Assembly: GCA_050181465.1 (NCBI GenBank)
Contig: JBFXDD010000057.1
Span: forward strand, 1-23,333
DNA length: 23,333 bases
Source: JACRLW01 sp050181465
Lineage (GTDB): Bacteria; Planctomycetota; UBA1135; UBA2386
Direction of reading: 5' to 3'
Position 1 is the first letter of the stretch. The number at the start of each line of letters is the position of its first letter. Positions 15,801 through 22,313 of the stretch are shown here, one piece after another. A program made the translations under genes and the position numbers. The notes under the pieces were generated by a model. It saw only the letters and a program-made list of their open reading frames with translations. It did no database searches and was not told where the DNA came from.

Positions 15801-18147
15801 GGTGTTGCTCGGTCGCGGCATCGACATGAACTGGAGCGGCGACATCGACCTCGCCGATCCGGTCGCCGATCGGAACTACCCGCCGAACGCGGCGAGCGAC
15901 CAGATCGCGTCCGCCTTCCCGCAAAGCGGCGGCTTCGCGTTGATGGTGCAGCGCAGGATGCGTTTCGAGTTGCGGACGCTGAACCCCGGCACGATCTCGA
16001 CGCCCGCAGAGATCGGCGGCGTCGAGATCATTCGGTACGCCTCGCGCAACGGCACCAAGCTCACCGGCGTGCAGCGCGCCGTGTCCATCCCCGGTCTGAA
16101 CCTCCAGGGTGATGCCAATCAGTTCTTCGTGGCCAACAGCAATCGCCAGTTCGTGCTCGACTGGGCCCCGGCGCTGCGATTCCCCGGGACCAATCTGACG
16201 CTCAACGAGCTGCCGCGCTACATGACCTTCGTCGTGCCGATCTCGCTCTCGTTCAGCGGACTCGGCGTGAACGATCGCTCCACCTTGGTCGAGTGGGTTC
16301 AGCTCAAGGCCGAAGGCGGCGACGACACCGACACCGAGTGGGTGCGCTACAACTCCGTGGTGGAGCGGCGCTTCCTCGTGCGTGCCGAGCAACCCGCCTA
16401 CGATCGCCTGCGCTTTGCGCTGACCAACCAGAACGGTCTCGACGTGTTGGGAGTCGACCAGAACAGCGGCTCGAACGATCCCATCGACGCCGAACTGTCG
16501 CCGTGGCCGCAGCCCTACAGCGATGGTCGTGTGCGCATCGGCTCGATCGATCCGATCGAGACGCAGCATCCCGTGATCCACTGGGCGCGCAAGGCGCTGG
16601 GGTTCCGCGGCGATGCCTTCGTCGAACTCGGCGATCCGTCGATGGCGACCTCGTCGCGCCCGCACGCGGCGAACACGCCGATCCTGCCCGTCCACCGCTT
16701 CGAGTTCGATTGGCCGTCCTACGGACTCGGCGCGCCGCGGGCCGGCCGTGGTGATCGGGTCGCAATGGTCACGGGCTCCGCGCGATTGGATGCGCAGACT
16801 CCGACCGTCGAGTGGCACGACGTGAACTGGGTGGTGCGCCACCCGAGTTTCGACCAGCTCGATCCCGACCAGACTCAACCCCGCACCGCCGGTCAGGGCC
16901 GCGAGTTGCTGGGCAACTTCCCCTTCCAACTGGTCGCCTTCAAGGCGCAGTTGCGCAACGTGTACGTGGGGGCCGGCGGTCCCGTGCGTTCGGAGGAGAA
17001 CCTCAACGACAGTCGCCTTCTCGATCGGATGGTGAAGTATCCCAGCGGCGAACTGCCGGCCGCGGATCCCGACGATGCGCACTTCGGTGAGGCTGTCTTC
17101 GGCGATGCGCCGAGTCTCGCCGGGATCCTCGACGAGGTGGAAGTGCTCGCGCGGCGCCCGCGTCCGCGGCCCTTGGATCAGGCCTTCGCGGAGAACGCGA
17201 ACACCTTCTACGTGCGGTCGAACGTCGCCGTGCATGCGTCGGGACCGCTGGTCAACGCGACGCCGCGCCAGTGGCCGACCTACGGCAACGCCGACCAGTT
17301 CCCGCAGCAGGGTGGCCTGCTCCAGATCGACGGCGAGTACCTCGCGTATTCGAACTTCGATCCGAGCACTGGCCTCGTCACGGTCGCCCAGAACGGTCGC
17401 GGACTGCTCGGGACGACCCCCCGCGCACACGACGAAGGCGCCATCGTGGAGTTCGTCGACCACGTGCCCTGCGGCATCCTGAGTTCCGGAGTCAGTGATC
17501 GCGACGCCGAGATCCCGTTGCAATCGCTCGAGGGTTTCCCGGTCGCCGGCGGCACCGTGCTGATCGGCAGCGAACTGGCGCACTACACCTGGCGTCGCGG
17601 CGCGGCGCTGGCCATGCCGACCTGGCGCGATCCGGTGCGCGAGCACACGCAGGGTCTCTTCCGCGGTCGCTTCGGTTCGATCGCGCAGGCCTGGCCGGCC
17701 GGCGCCCCGGTGCTCGCTTTTCCGTTCCGCTATTGGGATCGCCAGCGCGATCGAGCAGACGATCCGGAGTCGTCCTTCCTGCAGGTTTCCGTCGAACCCG
17801 GACCGGTGTGGTTCGACGGTTTCGGCTGGAAGACCGAAGGCGAGAACCCGCTGGTGTCCTTGCGCGCACTCGTGCGTGTCGACGAGCGAGCCCCGTTCGA
17901 CGCCGATCCCCAGGCGACTCCCGGACTCCGCCTGCTTCTGCGAGGCGATCAGGACGGCGCGCCGATCCCGATCCGTCAGTTCGGCGAGCGATTCGAGGCG
18001 CGCTTCGAACAGGTCTACAAGCCGGGAGCCTTCGACGGCGTGACCTTTCTCGCGCAGGACTGGAAGCGCGCGATCACGGTGGAGTGGTTCGTGACCAGCT
18101 ACGAAGGCGAGACGACCATCCTGTCGGAAGAGGTGAGCGCTCGATGA
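12871..18147 (+). CDS. gspK: giant GspK-like minor pseudopilin with LamG-like domains and a repeated beta module
   Basis: A 1758-residue protein where normal GspK is about 300-350. Its N-terminus (DEG|LALLAVLVALGFLLAIT, Gly19 then hydrophobic helix) has the pseudopilin form but Ala instead of Glu at mature position 5, as is usual for GspK. VNLNTAEPELIGAIL (380-394) is the helix-hairpin-helix type motif of the GspK alpha domain. A LamG-like domain lies at about 678-812 (FAARFWARID, WYHLAVSATG, SLLVDGV) and a possible second at about 1235-1428 (ALGFRGDAFVELGD to LDEVEVL). A beta module with the pattern 'FP..G.l.IG.E.i.Y' recurs at about 157-198, 836-873, 1012-1070, 1471-1530 and 1548-1618. In type II secretion GspK caps the pseudopilus tip with GspI and GspJ; here the tip would carry a very large head. 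GGAGGT (12857-12862) and an ATGA overlap with gspH fix the start; the stop overlaps gspJ. Confidence 0.85.
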   Translation: MSRHVRASQTSWRSGDDEGLALLAVLVALGFLLAITMPFVLSMGRGDARTRGAVDEAQVGLAVRSARDVLLAAAARGVGATDPTPLTDGRDEFPSAVELPEGFAGLERSGVDRHVLQGELEDLSRRAEMASATPLLYANLLGLFARTRDKIELDTTEIELDGDATAFPESGYLFVGREVIRYGTRTGNRFGQLERGLFAELGYFPAQAFPDYEIAPLTAVLDFRCILAVQLGIDYDGQPTTFRPLAAVGELGRLATLGMPGFEAHELARLERFLSGPQLRESSARFGKTERVFSILLDETQQPRILRVKSAVGMGPGRIVRLRSRDGKLIEYALVNDAIDRGSDGIYEFGSGDHIALTRPLTQPFEVPDVFVEPVVSAPVNLNTAEPELIGAILANLRRPVPGVQRDGDHRQTSVPPALGPSEARQLADTIVAMRGDAGLADAAGLPDGLEVRPFDGFEDLATRFLPLMLGDASGPSSMARRQLVIAVYDGLQIGATKSLELGTLPVAFHSAQLVRYRASASRQRITGREVARRELSGIALAMPRGSVVRGAATQEALDDAFRLDRRSPFWQTWPKNTNAVQPFELNDIPVLHTSAHLLANLFQDAGFGTPRFPARTGNAGSLRPQPASTPLSLPRNVFGYDSFLNAQHPEGRDRAAEGTYLAQNSGPRAGVTSGGQQSFDHSRITYPFTGPGGLTAPFAARFWARIDQSGPTALFDYAREDGEAERNRISLAIRDNKLVLEVLDEAGIDPNPSSLYAPQRGAGGYEVALDQLGFAPNAWYHLAVSATGNRPGQVSLLVDGVPRGQARMRTWLTQPLQAYRPSVGGEQFLEESERYIDVRVDSTEGFPDRGVLKIGLELFEYSAKDSGSFRCRFADSAGGRRARATMRDFAVEIPRDDDGNPREDLLKRINGDLEATVPDHVAGAAVELYGYSIPVSPAVALQPGSATLSDSIGAFAVARVANQSNLSPIVIQAQRPVLLGRGIDMNWSGDIDLADPVADRNYPPNAASDQIASAFPQSGGFALMVQRRMRFELRTLNPGTISTPAEIGGVEIIRYASRNGTKLTGVQRAVSIPGLNLQGDANQFFVANSNRQFVLDWAPALRFPGTNLTLNELPRYMTFVVPISLSFSGLGVNDRSTLVEWVQLKAEGGDDTDTEWVRYNSVVERRFLVRAEQPAYDRLRFALTNQNGLDVLGVDQNSGSNDPIDAELSPWPQPYSDGRVRIGSIDPIETQHPVIHWARKALGFRGDAFVELGDPSMATSSRPHAANTPILPVHRFEFDWPSYGLGAPRAGRGDRVAMVTGSARLDAQTPTVEWHDVNWVVRHPSFDQLDPDQTQPRTAGQGRELLGNFPFQLVAFKAQLRNVYVGAGGPVRSEENLNDSRLLDRMVKYPSGELPAADPDDAHFGEAVFGDAPSLAGILDEVEVLARRPRPRPLDQAFAENANTFYVRSNVAVHASGPLVNATPRQWPTYGNADQFPQQGGLLQIDGEYLAYSNFDPSTGLVTVAQNGRGLLGTTPRAHDEGAIVEFVDHVPCGILSSGVSDRDAEIPLQSLEGFPVAGGTVLIGSELAHYTWRRGAALAMPTWRDPVREHTQGLFRGRFGSIAQAWPAGAPVLAFPFRYWDRQRDRADDPESSFLQVSVEPGPVWFDGFGWKTEGENPLVSLRALVRVDERAPFDADPQATPGLRLLLRGDQDGAPIPIRQFGERFEARFEQVYKPGAFDGVTFLAQDWKRAITVEWFVTSYEGETTILSEEVSAR
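13339..13464 (+). repeat. beta module copy 1 in the GspK-like protein
   Basis: Protein-level repeat, residues about 157-198: FPESGYLFVGREVIRYGTR, then an RGLF end. It fits the pattern FP-x-x-G-x-L-x-I/V-G-x-E-x-I-x-Y followed by a turn and R-G. It lies before the GspK HHH-like motif, so the module is woven into the pseudopilin part. Confidence 0.6.
15376..15489 (+). repeat. beta module copy 2 in the GspK-like protein
   Basis: Protein-level repeat, residues about 836-873: IDVRVDSTEGFPDRGVLKIG followed by E858 and EYSAKDSGSF. It has the clearest leading strand (V-D-S-T-E-G-F-P) and follows directly on the first LamG-like domain. Confidence 0.65.
15904..16080 (+). repeat. beta module copy 3 (divergent) in the GspK-like protein
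   Basis: Protein-level repeat, residues about 1012-1070: IASAFPQSGGFALMV at the start and IGGVEIIRYASRNGTKLTGV at the end, separated by about 25 extra residues. The weakest copy; accepted because both halves of the pattern occur in order. Confidence 0.4.
17281..17460 (+). repeat. beta module copy 4 in the GspK-like protein
   Basis: Protein-level repeat, residues about 1471-1530: FPQQGGLLQIDGEYLAYSNF, then NGRGLLGTTPRAHDEGAIVEF. It is the most complete copy, including the RG-x-x-GT turn, the H and the G-A-x-V end. Confidence 0.7.
17512..17724 (+). repeat. beta module copy 5 in the GspK-like protein
   Basis: Protein-level repeat, residues about 1548-1618: IPLQSLEGFPVAGGTVLIGS, E1568, HYTW, then after a longer loop GLFRGRFGSIAQAWPAGAPV. 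It follows copy 4 almost directly, making a tandem pair. Confidence 0.65.
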
Positions 18148-19334
18148 AGCGAGCTCACGCGTCGGCAGGATTCACTCTGCTCGAAGTCCTCGTCGTGACG
18201 GGCTTGCTAGGGCTCCTGTTGGGCTCGTTGGTGCAGATCACCAGTCGCGGCGCCGAGTTGTTCGACCGCGGCAATCGCGGGCAAGAACTCACCGATCAGG
18301 CGATGGCAATCCAGCGCCGGATGGGTGAGGCACTGGGTGCGATCGTCGGCCCGCGGCCGGGTTGGCGCGGCGATGCCGCGATCGACACGCGACTGTTGGT
18401 GCATCGTGCGCCGATGGGGATCAGCGCCGAGCTGCGGCGCGAACAGGACACGATCGCGCCGGCGGCGATCGGCTTCGTCTTGCGTGCGACGGTCCATATC
18501 GACAACGCGACGGAGACGGCTCTGCTGCGACCCGCGCTGCGCGCCTTCCTCGAGCGCACCGAAGACGGTCAGGTCGACGACGAGAGGCTGGATCGAGCCG
18601 TCGCCGACTGGCCGCGTCGCGGTCGCGGCGAACTGCTGCTCCTGCCGTGGCGGACCGACACGCAAGGACTGCGCCTCGAACTTCGCATGGGCATGCGACT
18701 GGTCGATCCGGAACTGGCCGGCGACGAGGCTCTTCTCGCGCCGCAGATCGTCACGCTGGAAGACCTCGCCCTCTCGCCCGACTTCGTGCTGCAGAACACC
18801 AAGGTCATCGCCCGCAACCTCTTGCATGTCGATCTCGAGTTCTGGTCGCAACGCACGCGCTCGTGGGATGCGCGGGCGGGTGGCGGTCCGGAGCGCTCGT
18901 GGGACAGCGCCCGCGCGGGGTTACTACGTCATGAACCGCCGCAAGCTGCGGACTTCGGATTGGACCTGGATGGCGCGAGTCTCGAAGACCCGCGCGACGA
19001 CATCTGGCCGCGCGCGATCCGCGTGACGCTGGTCGTCGCTGCGGGGCCGAACTCGCCGCCGGACGGCTACCTCGCTGCCGGGATCAATCCCGACGAGCTG
19101 AGCATGCTCGTCACGCGACCCGAGGAACTTCCGGAGACGACCGCGGACCCCTTCGTCAAGATCGGTGCCGAGTGGTTGCGCATCGGCGACGTCAGTGGAC
19201 GGCGCGTCGACGGTTTGATTCGCGGTCAGCGGGGCACAGCGGCGATCGCGCACGGCTCGGGTGAGCCGGTGCACGTCGGCAGGGCGTCCACCTTCATGGT
19301 GCCCTTGCACTGCGGGAGGGACGCCGATGACTGA
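18144..19334 (+). CDS. gspJ: GspJ-like minor pseudopilin with a C-terminal shared beta module
   Basis: A 396-residue protein. ATG 18144 is chosen because it gives a short leader MKRAHASAG| (Gly9) before FTLLEVLVVTGLLGLLLG with Glu14 at mature position 5; GAGGTG (18130-18135) lies eight bases upstream and the ATGA overlaps the gspK stop. The frame is open further left but that part is inside gspK. Following the helix, ELTDQAMAIQRRMGEALGAIV matches the GspJ pattern. The middle is beta-rich, including TKVIARNLLHVDLEFWSQRTRSWD, like the GspJ strand 'v..v.feY....g.W'. The C-terminus (about 321-387: SMLVTRPEEL, VKIGAEWLRIGD, RGQRGTAAIAHGSGEPVHVG) carries the same module repeated in the GspK-like protein. 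GspJ is normally about 200 residues, so this one is doubled. It should join GspK and GspI in the pseudopilus tip complex. Confidence 0.87.
   Translation: MKRAHASAGFTLLEVLVVTGLLGLLLGSLVQITSRGAELFDRGNRGQELTDQAMAIQRRMGEALGAIVGPRPGWRGDAAIDTRLLVHRAPMGISAELRREQDTIAPAAIGFVLRATVHIDNATETALLRPALRAFLERTEDGQVDDERLDRAVADWPRRGRGELLLLPWRTDTQGLRLELRMGMRLVDPELAGDEALLAPQIVTLEDLALSPDFVLQNTKVIARNLLHVDLEFWSQRTRSWDARAGGGPERSWDSARAGLLRHEPPQAADFGLDLDGASLEDPRDDIWPRAIRVTLVVAAGPNSPPDGYLAAGINPDELSMLVTRPEELPETTADPFVKIGAEWLRIGDVSGRRVDGLIRGQRGTAAIAHGSGEPVHVGRASTFMVPLHCGRDADD
19104..19304 (+). repeat. beta module copy at the C-terminus of the GspJ-like protein
   Basis: Protein-level repeat, residues about 321-387: SMLVTRPEELPETTADPFVK, IGAEWLRIGDVSG, LIRGQRGTAAIAHGSGEPVH. 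It has the IG-x-E, RG-x-x-GT, H and G-x-x-V positions of copy 4 in the GspK-like protein, so two different pseudopilins share the unit. Confidence 0.6.
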
Positions 19335-19809
19335 GCTTCGGCAAACCGAGTCGGTAGCGCCGCCGAACACCGAGTCCGGCTTCACGCTCATCGAGGTGCT
19401 CGTTGCACTCGGTGTCATGACCTTCGGCCTCACCGTGCTGCTCGGTGCGATGTCGTTCGCCGTCGGCACTCGCCGCGGCGCGGAGATGCGCGCGCGCGCC
19501 GCCTCCCTCGCGGAATCCGTGATGCACGACGTGGAGCAGCGGCTCTTGCCCGAGCATCCGGTTCCGCCCGACTGGGAGGATCCCAAGGAGCTCGCGATCG
19601 CTCCTGCCGTAGCCGTCGGTGTTCCGGACCAAGCCGGAATGACTTACTCGATTCAATACTCCACATCGGGCGATCAGCCCGACCTCGTCCTGGTCACCGT
19701 GCGCGTGCAATGGCGCGACGACGGCGAGGAGGACGGCGAAGTCTTTACCCGAATCCTGCCGCGCGGAGCGCCCTTGGCGCTGCGTGTCGCGCAGAGGAGG
19801 AACCCGTGA
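19327..19809 (+). CDS. gspI: GspI-like minor pseudopilin
   Basis: A 160-residue protein. ATG 19327 is chosen over an upstream in-frame start because GGGAGGG (19314-19320) lies six bases before it and it gives an 18-residue leader ending at Gly18 (ESG|FTLIEVLVALGVMTFGLTVLL), with Glu23 at mature position 5. The stretch RAASLAESVMHDVEQRL after the helix matches the GspI 'A...A...l' pattern. The C-terminus is a short beta domain (MTYSIQYST ... LVLVTVRVQWRDDGEE). GspI normally nucleates the tip complex with GspJ and GspK. The start overlaps the gspJ stop by eight bases and its stop overlaps the next start, so translation is likely coupled on both sides. Gene order here is G-H-K-J-I, not the classical G-H-I-J-K. 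Confidence 0.88.
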   Translation: MTELRQTESVAPPNTESGFTLIEVLVALGVMTFGLTVLLGAMSFAVGTRRGAEMRARAASLAESVMHDVEQRLLPEHPVPPDWEDPKELAIAPAVAVGVPDQAGMTYSIQYSTSGDQPDLVLVTVRVQWRDDGEEDGEVFTRILPRGAPLALRVAQRRNP

Positions 19810-21308
19810 GCTTGCGAAACCTGCAATGTGTTCGGCGACTCGTCACGCTGGCGATCGCTCTGTCGATGACCCTCGCGCTGCGCGCGCAGGCGGTCCAACT
19901 CAACTCCGGCGAAGTCCTCGTCGGCGAGATCCTCGAGGCCACGACCGAAGGATTGAGCTTTCGCCGCGCGGATACCGGCGGCGTCGTCGACCTCGAGTGG
20001 ACGGACCTCACCGCGCTGCACGCCGCACGCATCAAGCGTCTGCAGGGCCTGGTCGCGGGCGACGAAGAGGAGCCGATGGTGGAGGCGGACCTGATCGTGT
20101 TCGCGCTGCCCGGAGCGCCGCCCGAGCGGGTCGTCGGCACCATCGAGGAGCAGACGGCGACGACCTACAAGATCCGGCGCAAGAACGGTCCGCTCGAGAT
20201 CAAGCGTTCGACGATCAAGGAACTGCGCCGCATCGAAGTGCCCGTCGCCGAGCTGTATTCGCCGAACGAGTGGTACGAGAAGAAGCTGGCGGAGATCGCT
20301 CCCGCGAACGATCCGGACAAGCACGTCCTGCTCGCCGAACAGATGCAGCGAGCGGCGAACTGGGATCGCGCCTTCGAGCACTTGACCAAGGCTCTGGAGC
20401 TGGGTGGCGGCCGGCACGTGAGCGTGTTGCCGCAGATGCTGTCGCGCATCAAGACCCTGCGAGAGTCGGCCGCCGAGCGCGACCTGCTCGCGCGCATCCG
20501 CGTGATGCGCAACCGCGGCGAGTTCGAGAAGGCCGACGAACTCATCGAGGAGTTCCGGCAGACCTATCCGCAGTCGCGGATCCAGGGCGACTTCGATGCC
20601 GAGGTCAAGCGCGTGGAGGGTTCGCGTGAACGCGACCTTGCCACCCGGCTCCGGCAGAATTGGGATCGCACGGTGCGCTTCGTGGCGGTGGCGAAGGTCG
20701 CCGAGCGCGGGCTCACCCTCGCGGCGGCGCGCGCCTACGCCGAAGAGCAGATGGCGAGCGACGTCTTCGACAAGCTCTCGCGCATGGTCGAGACGACGCC
20801 GGAGATCGCGAAGCAGCTCTTCGCGCGGCGGGCCGAGTTCGGCAAGACTCAGACCGAACTGTGCACCTACGGCATCGGCTCCTGGTTGCTCGGGCCGGAA
20901 CGAGTGGTGGCCGGGACCAAGATGGAGGGCGACGGCAAGGGCAAGGGTGCCGGCGCTCCGAGCCAGGCCGATCAGGAGTTGGACCGCATGGTGCGTCGAT
21001 TGCGCGAAGCTGCCGAGCGGGCGCGGCGCGCCGCTTCGTCGCGCGCGCAGCAGAATCCGGACGGCGAAGAGGAGACCGACGAGCAGTGGTGGAAGGAAGC
21101 GCCGCACGACGACAAGGAGTCGTGGCTGCGCGCGTACTTCTACGAGTTCGGCGGACAGATGGAGGTGGCGGTCGCCACGGCGACCGCGTGCCACAACTGC
21201 GGCGGCCGCGGCACCGTGATGTCGATCGGCACCACCGGTCGTGAAGTGCCGATCGCGTGCCCGGTCTGTCATCGGACGCGCTTCGTCCGCTCGCTGCGGG
21301 TCCGCTAG
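19806..21308 (+). CDS. exported Sm-like and helical-repeat protein with C-terminal zinc ribbon
   Basis: A 500-residue protein. The start is GTG 19806, with GAGGAGG at 19794-19800 and a GTGA overlap with gspI; the frame is open further upstream but only as an overlap with gspI. It has a signal peptide (core LVTLAIALSMTLAL, probable cleavage after RAQA). Two small Sm-like beta units follow: VQLNSGEVLVGEILEATTEG and RVVGTIEEQTATTYKIRRKN, the second ending in a strand and helix (STIKELRRIE) familiar from planctomycete exported proteins. A helical TPR-like part comes next (LAEQMQRAANWDRAFEHLTKAL). The C-terminus has two CxxC pairs (C462/C465 and C485/C488, 19 residues between pairs) with CHNCGGRG, resembling half a DnaJ-type zinc finger. 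A metal-binding Cys cluster is unusual in a protein with a signal peptide. Its role is unknown; cluster position suggests a periplasmic assembly or chaperone part. Confidence 0.72.
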   Translation: MSLRNLQCVRRLVTLAIALSMTLALRAQAVQLNSGEVLVGEILEATTEGLSFRRADTGGVVDLEWTDLTALHAARIKRLQGLVAGDEEEPMVEADLIVFALPGAPPERVVGTIEEQTATTYKIRRKNGPLEIKRSTIKELRRIEVPVAELYSPNEWYEKKLAEIAPANDPDKHVLLAEQMQRAANWDRAFEHLTKALELGGGRHVSVLPQMLSRIKTLRESAAERDLLARIRVMRNRGEFEKADELIEEFRQTYPQSRIQGDFDAEVKRVEGSRERDLATRLRQNWDRTVRFVAVAKVAERGLTLAAARAYAEEQMASDVFDKLSRMVETTPEIAKQLFARRAEFGKTQTELCTYGIGSWLLGPERVVAGTKMEGDGKGKGAGAPSQADQELDRMVRRLREAAERARRAASSRAQQNPDGEEETDEQWWKEAPHDDKESWLRAYFYEFGGQMEVAVATATACHNCGGRGTVMSIGTTGREVPIACPVCHRTRFVRSLRVR

Positions 21309-21311
21309 CGG

Positions 21312-22301
21312 ATGTGCTCGCGCTGGGTGTTCCTCGTGATCGCCGTGGTGCCGTCGTGTGCGGCGCCCGGTGGACGTTCCGCGGCGCGACCCGAGGATGT
21401 GCCGGCCGCCGCGGTCACGCGCGCTGCGCCGACGCTGCCGCAACGCGGGCCGTCCTGGCGTGACGTCCTGGTCTTGCCCGCTGCCGCCGACGAGGAGATG
21501 GCCAGCGTCGGGACGCAGTCGATCAGGAAGAGCCAGGTCTTCGATCGATTGCTGGAGACCGACCCCGCGTTGGCTCGCGCGCTGGTCGATCTCTGCGTTC
21601 TCGATGCGGTGGTCGCCGAGGCCGCCGAGCGGTTCTCGATCGCGGTCACCGACGCCGAGATCGCGGAGCGGGTTCGAGTCGAGGAAGCGGCGTTGCGCAG
21701 TGAAGCGTCGCTGGAGCCGGCCGATGATGCCGGCCTCGCGCGCGTGGTGGCTGAGCGCTTCGGACTCGATCTGGGCGCCTGGCGCGAAGTCCTGCGCCGC
21801 GACGTCGCTCGCGTGCTCCTGCGCAGCTATGCGATCCGCCTGCTCGCGTTGCGCGAGGATCGCGTCGAGGTGCGGATTCTCGTCCACACCGATCGAGCCC
21901 TGTTGGAGAAGCTCGCGGCCGACGTTCGCGGCGGCGCCGACTTCGTCACCTTGGTTCGGCGCCATTCGATCGATCCCAGCGCGCGGGAGGGCGGCGCTCT
22001 GCCGCCGATTGGTGCCGGGATGGATCATCCGCTCGCTGCGGCGGCTTTCGCCCTGGAGCCCGGCGAAGTGAGTCCGCTGGTGTCGCTCGATGGACGGGAG
22101 CGCCATGCGATCCTCTGGTGCGTGGCGAAGAACCAGGCGCGTGCTGTCGACTTCCCCGCCGCGAAGGAAGCGATTCTTCGCGGTCTGCGCGAACGCCCGA
22201 TCTCACCGTTCGAACAGAACGCCTTCGTCCTGCGCTATTGTCGCGACGAGAATGGCAGTACCTCGTCGGATTCGCTTGACAGTGTCGGCGCCGATCGGTG
22301 A
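21312..22301 (+). CDS. parvulin-type peptidyl-prolyl isomerase, probable lipoprotein
   Basis: A 329-residue protein with a short signal (MCSRWVFLVIAVVPSC) and a Cys at position 16 that could be lipidated; Pro at -2 makes the lipobox imperfect. The N-terminal domain is helical and SurA-like (VFDRLLETDPALARALVDL, EAAERFSIAVTDAEIAERV). The C-terminal parvulin domain shows the expected order: VEVRILVHTDRALLEKLAA, RGGADFVTLVRRHSIDPSAR, EGGALPPIGAG, AAFALEPGEVSPLVS. Such enzymes isomerise X-Pro bonds and act as folding helpers outside the cytoplasmic membrane. It starts three bases after the previous stop, so it is part of the operon; a chaperone for the large pseudopilin heads is an inference from position. 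The ribosome site is weak. Similar to SurA/PrsA but not assigned to either. Confidence 0.82.
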   Translation: MCSRWVFLVIAVVPSCAAPGGRSAARPEDVPAAAVTRAAPTLPQRGPSWRDVLVLPAAADEEMASVGTQSIRKSQVFDRLLETDPALARALVDLCVLDAVVAEAAERFSIAVTDAEIAERVRVEEAALRSEASLEPADDAGLARVVAERFGLDLGAWREVLRRDVARVLLRSYAIRLLALREDRVEVRILVHTDRALLEKLAADVRGGADFVTLVRRHSIDPSAREGGALPPIGAGMDHPLAAAAFALEPGEVSPLVSLDGRERHAILWCVAKNQARAVDFPAAKEAILRGLRERPISPFEQNAFVLRYCRDENGSTSSDSLDSVGADR

Positions 22302-22313
22302 CATCCGAAGCCC

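Noticed and set aside
17733..18143. In-frame upstream extension of the gspJ reading frame
   Set aside because: It lies inside gspK in another frame; the proper prepilin leader and ribosome site place the start at 18144.
19674..22106. Long minus-strand open frame (about 810 codons) opposite the zinc-ribbon and isomerase genes
   Set aside because: No recognisable motif and His/Arg-rich composition; both plus-strand genes have signal peptides and family motifs.
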